A stretch of 64,000 nt of DNA, taken from assembly GCA_947624005.1 (NCBI GenBank), contig CANQHV010000002.1:124001-188000 (forward strand), read 5' to 3'. How positions within the stretch are numbered: position 1 is the stretch's first letter; each line of letters begins with the position of its first letter. Of the stretch, positions 59,851 through 64,000 are shown one piece after another. A program made the translations under genes and the position numbers. Origin of the DNA: an uncultured Clostridia bacterium (GTDB lineage Bacteria; Bacillota; Clostridia; Christensenellales; Borkfalkiaceae). Below the pieces are notes generated by a model. The model was not told where the DNA came from. It ran no database searches and was given only the letters and a program-made list of their open reading frames with translations.

Positions 59851-61353
59851 TTATTTTAGCATATCCAAATAGAGCGACTCGTACTGCTTTGCGGAGTTGC
59901 CCCAACTGAAATCGGTTGTTGCAGCTCTGTACATGAGTTTTGTCCACTCTTTTTTGTTTTTATAATCGGCAATAGCCTCGCGAATGACGTACAGCATATC
60001 GTGCGCGTTGTAATTGGAGAAAGTATAACCGTTTTGAAGCGGTTTAATGCTGTCGTAAAGACCGCCCGTTTCCCTTACTATCGGCACGGTGCCGTAACGG
60101 CACGCTATCATTTGCGAAAGTCCGCAAGGCTCTGATTTCGAGGGCATAAGGAATATATCCGAACCCGAATAAATCTTCCTCGACAAATCGCCGTTGAATA
60201 CTATATTCGCGCTGAGTTTGTCGGGATATCTTCTTGCCAAATCCGAGAAAAATCCCTCGAAATGCGATTCGCCCGTACCCAAAACGACAAACTGTATATC
60301 TTCCTGCAAAAGTTCCTCGATTATGTTTGTAACGAGGTCAAGACCTTTATGCGAAACAAGGCGCGAAACCATCGAAATGATGGGCACGTCGGGCTTTTGG
60401 GGCAAGCCGAGCATACTCTGCAATTCCTTTTTGCAAACGGCCTTGTTCGAGAAGTCGTCGGGCGTGAAGTTTGCGAAGATATGACTGTCGAGCGCGCAAT
60501 TGTAGCTTACGTCGTCGATACCGTTTAAAATTCCGCAAAGTTTGAATTCGTTGTTGCGGATTATGGGGTCAAGACCGTGCGCATAATATGCGTGTTTGAT
60601 TTCTTCGGCGTATTTGGGGCTTACGGTCGAAAATCTTTCGCAGCACTCGATAGCGCCTTTCATAAGGTTTATGCTGTTATTATACTCGACAAGGTATTGA
60701 TAGCTGCCGTAAATATCGAACAGGTCGCTTAACAAGTCAAGCGAATACTGCCCTTGATATTCTATGTTGTGAATGGTGAAAAGCGCGCGTATAAACTGGT
60801 ACTCTTCTCTAAAACAGTAGTTGGTTTTAAGATAAATCGCCGCAAGCGCCGCCTGCCAATCGTGGCAGTGCATAACGTCGGGATAGAAATTGAGGAAAGG
60901 CATAATTTCGAGAACGCTTCTCGAAAAGAATGCGAATCTTTCGCCGTCGTCGTAATAGCCGTAGCAGCCCGGGCGTTTGAAATAGAACTCGTTATCGATG
61001 AAATAGAACGTTACGCCGTCCTTTTCATACGAGAAGATACCGCAGTACTGGTTACGCCAAGCAAGATGGACGTACAAGTTGCCGAGGTAGGTAAATTTAT
61101 CCCTGTATTCCTTTTTGATATCCGAATAAAGCGGAATTACAACTCTTACGTCGAATCTGCCCGTTGCGGCGAGCGCTTTCGAAAGCGAGCCGATTACTTC
61201 GGCAAGTCCGCCCGTTGCGATAAAGGGCGTCGATTCGGAAGCGACAAATAAAATTTTCTTTTTATCGCCTGTCTGAACGGTCGCTTTTGACTCGGTAACT
61301 TTTGCGGCGGACTTTGCCGTCGTCTTTTTTGCAGTTGTTTTGGTAGTTGCCAT
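59851..61353 (-). CDS. glgA: Glycogen synthase with Lys/Ala/Thr-rich N-terminal extension
   Basis: 500 residues. The GT5 synthase proper begins at KKILFVASESTPF near residue 32; HCHDWQAAL, FTIHNIEYQG, SMVSRLVSHKGLDL and PSKSEPCGLSQMIA are its motifs. The lysine of the classical KTGGL loop, which contacts the sugar nucleotide, is Ala here (IATGGLAEV). The first 31 residues are an added basic tail with TTAKKTTAKSAAK, like the tail of the signal peptidase at 15.5 kb. It extends glycogen chains from ADP-glucose made by GlgC/GlgD. Confidence 0.95.
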   Translation of the reverse strand: MATTKTTAKKTTAKSAAKVTESKATVQTGDKKKILFVASESTPFIATGGLAEVIGSLSKALAATGRFDVRVVIPLYSDIKKEYRDKFTYLGNLYVHLAWRNQYCGIFSYEKDGVTFYFIDNEFYFKRPGCYGYYDDGERFAFFSRSVLEIMPFLNFYPDVMHCHDWQAALAAIYLKTNYCFREEYQFIRALFTIHNIEYQGQYSLDLLSDLFDIYGSYQYLVEYNNSINLMKGAIECCERFSTVSPKYAEEIKHAYYAHGLDPIIRNNEFKLCGILNGIDDVSYNCALDSHIFANFTPDDFSNKAVCKKELQSMLGLPQKPDVPIISMVSRLVSHKGLDLVTNIIEELLQEDIQFVVLGTGESHFEGFFSDLARRYPDKLSANIVFNGDLSRKIYSGSDIFLMPSKSEPCGLSQMIACRYGTVPIVRETGGLYDSIKPLQNGYTFSNYNAHDMLYVIREAIADYKNKKEWTKLMYRAATTDFSWGNSAKQYESLYLDMLK

Positions 61354-61373
61354 AAATGTCCCCCTCCGAAATT

Positions 61374-62480
61374 TTATATAAGCGAACCTTTATTTATGAA
61401 GTAAGGCTGAACTTCGCATCCCGCAAGCACTCTTCCGTCGCGTATAACCGAGTTTTTGTCGCTTACTACAAAGCTGAGCTTGCAGTTTTCGCCGACTATG
61501 TTATCGGTCATAATAATGCAGTTTTTGACTACGGAGCCTTTGCCTACTTTAACGCCGCGGTACAAAATGCAATTTTCGACCGTGCCTTCGATAAGACAAC
61601 CGTCGGAAATAAGCGAATTTTTGACTTTCGCGCTTTCGGTGAATTTGGCGGGCGAGCTGTCGTTTACTTTGGTATAGACATCTCTGTCGCCGAAGATTTC
61701 CTGCCTTACATTCTTGTCGAGCAAATCCATATTCGCGTCGAAATATTCGTTGAGCGAAGAAATCGCCTTGTAATAGCCGTCGAATTTATAACCGTAGATT
61801 TTAAGGTTTTTAACGCCGGGGCTTAAAATGTCTTTGCCGAAGCTTGTATAGCCGTGCTGAATCGCGTCCTGAATAAGTCTTACAAGGAACGACGTGCGCG
61901 CAACCATAACGTTTATGTAATTTTTCTGCATACCGCCCGCTACGGGGTTTATATCTATGCTTATAATTCTGCCGTCATTTGCGGTATCGAAAGTCATATA
62001 ATAGTGCGACTTTTTAACCTCGTGTTCGTGGTAAACAAGCGTAATGTCCGCGTTGTTTTCGATATGAGCGGCGATAACTTTGCTGTAATCGAGCTTGTAA
62101 ACCGCATCGCTGTCCGCAAGAACTACAAAATCTTCGGTTGCCTTGCGCAGGAACGCCGTAGCTCCTTTCAATGCTTCGAGTCTGTTTTTATAGAGTATTT
62201 CCGAATCGTCCGAATAAGGCGGAAGCAGAATAAGTCCTCCCTGCTTCCTCGCCAAATCCCAGTCTTTGCCCGAACCGAGGTGGTCCATAAGCGACTGGTA
62301 ATTGTTTTTGGTTATCATTCCGACGGTCGTTATGCCGGAGTTAACCATATTCGAAAGCGCAAAGTCAACCAAGCGGTATCTTCCGCCGTAGGGGATTGAA
62401 CCGATTGATCTGACTTTGGTAAGCTCGGGTACGTTTTCTTCGTTTATACTTGAAAATATAACGCCAACTGTTGAAGCCAT
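61374..62480 (-). CDS. glgD: Glucose-1-phosphate adenylyltransferase, GlgD subunit
   Basis: 368 residues. The nucleotidyltransferase part has RSIGSIPYGGRYRLVDFALSNMVNS, without the GGxGxRL loop of catalytic GlgC, followed by a left-handed beta-helix (about 270-368). In Firmicutes GlgD is a regulatory partner of GlgC in a mixed tetramer. It ends 20 nt before glgA and begins 16 nt after glgC. Confidence 0.94.
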   Translation of the reverse strand: MASTVGVIFSSINEENVPELTKVRSIGSIPYGGRYRLVDFALSNMVNSGITTVGMITKNNYQSLMDHLGSGKDWDLARKQGGLILLPPYSDDSEILYKNRLEALKGATAFLRKATEDFVVLADSDAVYKLDYSKVIAAHIENNADITLVYHEHEVKKSHYYMTFDTANDGRIISIDINPVAGGMQKNYINVMVARTSFLVRLIQDAIQHGYTSFGKDILSPGVKNLKIYGYKFDGYYKAISSLNEYFDANMDLLDKNVRQEIFGDRDVYTKVNDSSPAKFTESAKVKNSLISDGCLIEGTVENCILYRGVKVGKGSVVKNCIIMTDNIVGENCKLSFVVSDKNSVIRDGRVLAGCEVQPYFINKGSLI

Positions 62481-62495
62481 TTTTAATTTCCTCCC

Positions 62496-63698
62496 TTATA
62501 CGTTTTTATCGACGATATCGCCTGCGGCCACTTTGCCGCCCTTACTTACGGTTACGCCTCTGCCGAGAACGGCTATGCCCGCCGTCTTGCTGTCGAGTTT
62601 AAGAGCCTCTTCGCGGTCCGCGCCTATCTGCGCCTTTTCGCCGATGACTACTTCCTCGTCCACGATTGCGTAATTTACCTTTGCGCCCGCTTTTACGACT
62701 ATGTTACCCATAAGTACGCTGTCGATAACTTCCGCGCCCTTTTCGATAATGCAGTTGGTGCCGACGACCGAGTTTACAACCTTACCCTCGATTTCGCCGC
62801 CCGTTGCAACGATTGAATTGACAACTTCGCCCTCTACGAACGCGGGCGGAGCCAAAGGACTGCGGGAATGAATTACGCGCTCTCTGTCGGCGAGTTCGAA
62901 GTTGGGAACTACGCCCAAAAGGTCCATATTCGCTTCCCAGAGAGAGCTTATTGTGCCGACGTCTTTCCAATACCCCTCGAAACGGTAAGAATACATTTTT
63001 TCGCCCGCGTTGAGCATTGCGGGAAGAACGTTTTTACCGAAGTCTTTTTCGGAGTTGGGATCCGCCTCGTCAAGTTCGAGATACTTGAAAAGTTTGGACG
63101 CGGTGAATATGTAAATACCCATAGAAGCCAAATCGCTTTTGGGTTGCTTGGGTTTTTCTTCGAATTCGTAAATAGTGCCGTCGGGGTTGGTATTCAAAAT
63201 ACCGAAGCGCGAAGCCTCTTTCATAGGTACTTTCATACAAGCTATGGTGCAGTCCGCGTTTGCGGCTTTATGTGCGGCAAGCATTTTATCGTAATCCATT
63301 TTGTAGATATGGTCGCCCGAAAGGATTAGAACGTATTCGGGGTCGTACATCTTCATAAATCTGATATTCTGGTAAATGGCGTTTGCGGTGCCTTTATACC
63401 ACGAAGTATCTTTCTTTGCCTCGTAAGGCGAAAGAATATGTACCCCGCCGAAAGTTCTGTCCAAATCCCAAGGCTGACCGTTGCCGACGTACTCGTTAAG
63501 CACCAGCGGCTGGTACTGAGTAAGCACGCCTACGGTATCGATTCCCGAGTTAATGCAGTTGGAAAGCGGGAAGTCGATAATTCTGTATTTTGCACCGAAC
63601 GACACAGCAGGTTTCGCTATGTTGCTTGTCAATGCAAAAAGTCGGCTGCCCTGTCCGCCTGCGAGTAACATTGCCACGCACTCTTTTTTTCTGAGCAT
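62496..63698 (-). CDS. glgC: Glucose-1-phosphate adenylyltransferase, GlgC subunit
   Basis: 400 residues. [16 protein letters not shown] is the nucleotide loop, [23 protein letters not shown] follows, then [12 protein letters not shown] and EEKPKQPKS, with a beta-helix tail. It makes ADP-glucose from ATP and glucose-1-phosphate, the committed step of glycogen synthesis. Confidence 0.96.
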   Translation of the reverse strand: MLRKKECVAMLLAGGQGSRLFALTSNIAKPAVSFGAKYRIIDFPLSNCINSGIDTVGVLTQYQPLVLNEYVGNGQPWDLDRTFGGVHILSPYEAKKDTSWYKGTANAIYQNIRFMKMYDPEYVLILSGDHIYKMDYDKMLAAHKAANADCTIACMKVPMKEASRFGILNTNPDGTIYEFEEKPKQPKSDLASMGIYIFTASKLFKYLELDEADPNSEKDFGKNVLPAMLNAGEKMYSYRFEGYWKDVGTISSLWEANMDLLGVVPNFELADRERVIHSRSPLAPPAFVEGEVVNSIVATGGEIEGKVVNSVVGTNCIIEKGAEVIDSVLMGNIVVKAGAKVNYAIVDEEVVIGEKAQIGADREEALKLDSKTAGIAVLGRGVTVSKGGKVAAGDIVDKNV

Positions 63699-63715
63699 TG
63701 ATTAATCCCCCAAAA

Positions 63716-64000
63716 TTATTTTTCTTTTATTAAATACACGCAAGTCAGCTTCGGAATATCTAAACTAATAGAATAATCTTTGCCGTTGCTTGCCTGTTTT
63801 ACCGTATTGAAAACCCTTTTACGGATTTTGCCGTTTCCGCCGAACGCTTTATCGTCGGTTGTAAACGCCGTTCTGTATTTGCCCTTATGGATACCTATGC
63901 GGTATCCGCGTAAATCCACGCCCGAAAAATTTATTACCGCCGTAAGATTTTCGCCGCTTGCCGAATATCGGTTAAAAGCGATAAGATTGTTGAATTTATC
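63716..64000 (-). CDS. glgB: 1,4-alpha-glucan branching enzyme, C-terminal end (truncated by window)
   Basis: 95 codons in frame up to the window edge. The visible piece is the C-terminal all-beta domain of a GH13 branching enzyme: NLIAFNRYSASGENLTAVINFS, then YRIGIHKGKYR and a final CVYLIKE. The catalytic barrel lies beyond 64000. It is upstream of glgC in the operon, and adds alpha-1,6 branches to glycogen. Confidence 0.85.
   Translation of the reverse strand, partial: DKFNNLIAFNRYSASGENLTAVINFSGVDLRGYRIGIHKGKYRTAFTTDDKAFGGNGKIRKRVFNTVKQASNGKDYSISLDIPKLTCVYLIKEK

Overview
The window is chromosomal DNA of an endospore-forming member of the Clostridia (Bacillota). It carries a Spo0A-type regulator, a complete spoIIIAA-AH operon, spoIVB, a GerW-family gene, sporulation-type D,D-carboxypeptidases and the Firmicutes order nusB-folD-polyprenyl synthase-dxs-tlyA-nadK-argR-recN-spoIVB. 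Base composition is mid-range, with codons rich in GCG, GGC and CGC. I cannot name the species; an uncultured gut-type clostridium is only a guess.

Layout. 1-2188: end of an ABC exporter gene and an ABC-F ATPase. 2337-13231: a signalling block on one strand, made of a Spo0A homologue whose phospho-acceptor position reads Asn, a GGDEF cyclase, a receiver/HD-GYP phosphodiesterase, an Hpt protein, a hybrid histidine kinase with two receivers, and two EAL proteins with decayed GGDEF domains. 13465-24011: a surface-protein locus with four proteins bearing SipW-type (TasA/camelysin-like) leaders, two Ser/His signal peptidases of the SipW/eukaryotic type, and between them a membrane-anchored McrB-like AAA+ ATPase with a coiled-coil partner. 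24180-24702: tandem 122-bp repeats ending in tRNA-Leu(CAA). 24803-27944: polA and coaE. 28009-31768: a minus-strand accessory patch of uneven composition. 31914-32200: tRNA-Leu(AAG) with a duplicated 3' end. 32334-36632: the spoIIIA operon. 36687-47116: the housekeeping/isoprenoid operon, which contains a ~550-nt structured RNA that by position and by its partner gene (oapA) is an OLE RNA. 47142-54547: cell-wall, lysine, condensin and sporulation genes. 54578-56665: lexA, a 58-residue Cys-rich protein and a tyrosine recombinase. 56666-57389: non-coding DNA with palindromes. 57390-64000: the glycogen operon glgB(partial)-C-D-A-P on the minus strand.

How it may fit together. In Bacillus, Spo0A governs the switch to sporulation and, indirectly, the SipW-processed TasA matrix. 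Here a Spo0A-like protein that may not need phosphorylation, a c-di-GMP module and a SipW/TasA-like export locus lie end to end, suggesting a linked programme of sessility, surface coat and sporulation; this is inference. The best candidates for an undescribed system are the SipW-peptidase/McrB-like ATPase surface locus (13.4-24.0 kb) and the tRNA-3'-end repeat units beside both tRNA-Leu genes. The OLE RNA/OapA pair is a known but rare and poorly understood system.

Two further patterns cross the window. Several isolated genes (polA, the recombinase, dacF, a membrane-protein gene at 47142) have a -10 box only 5-6 nt before the start codon, as if leaderless. Lys/Ala/Thr-rich histone-H1-like tails occur on two unrelated proteins, a signal peptidase and glycogen synthase.
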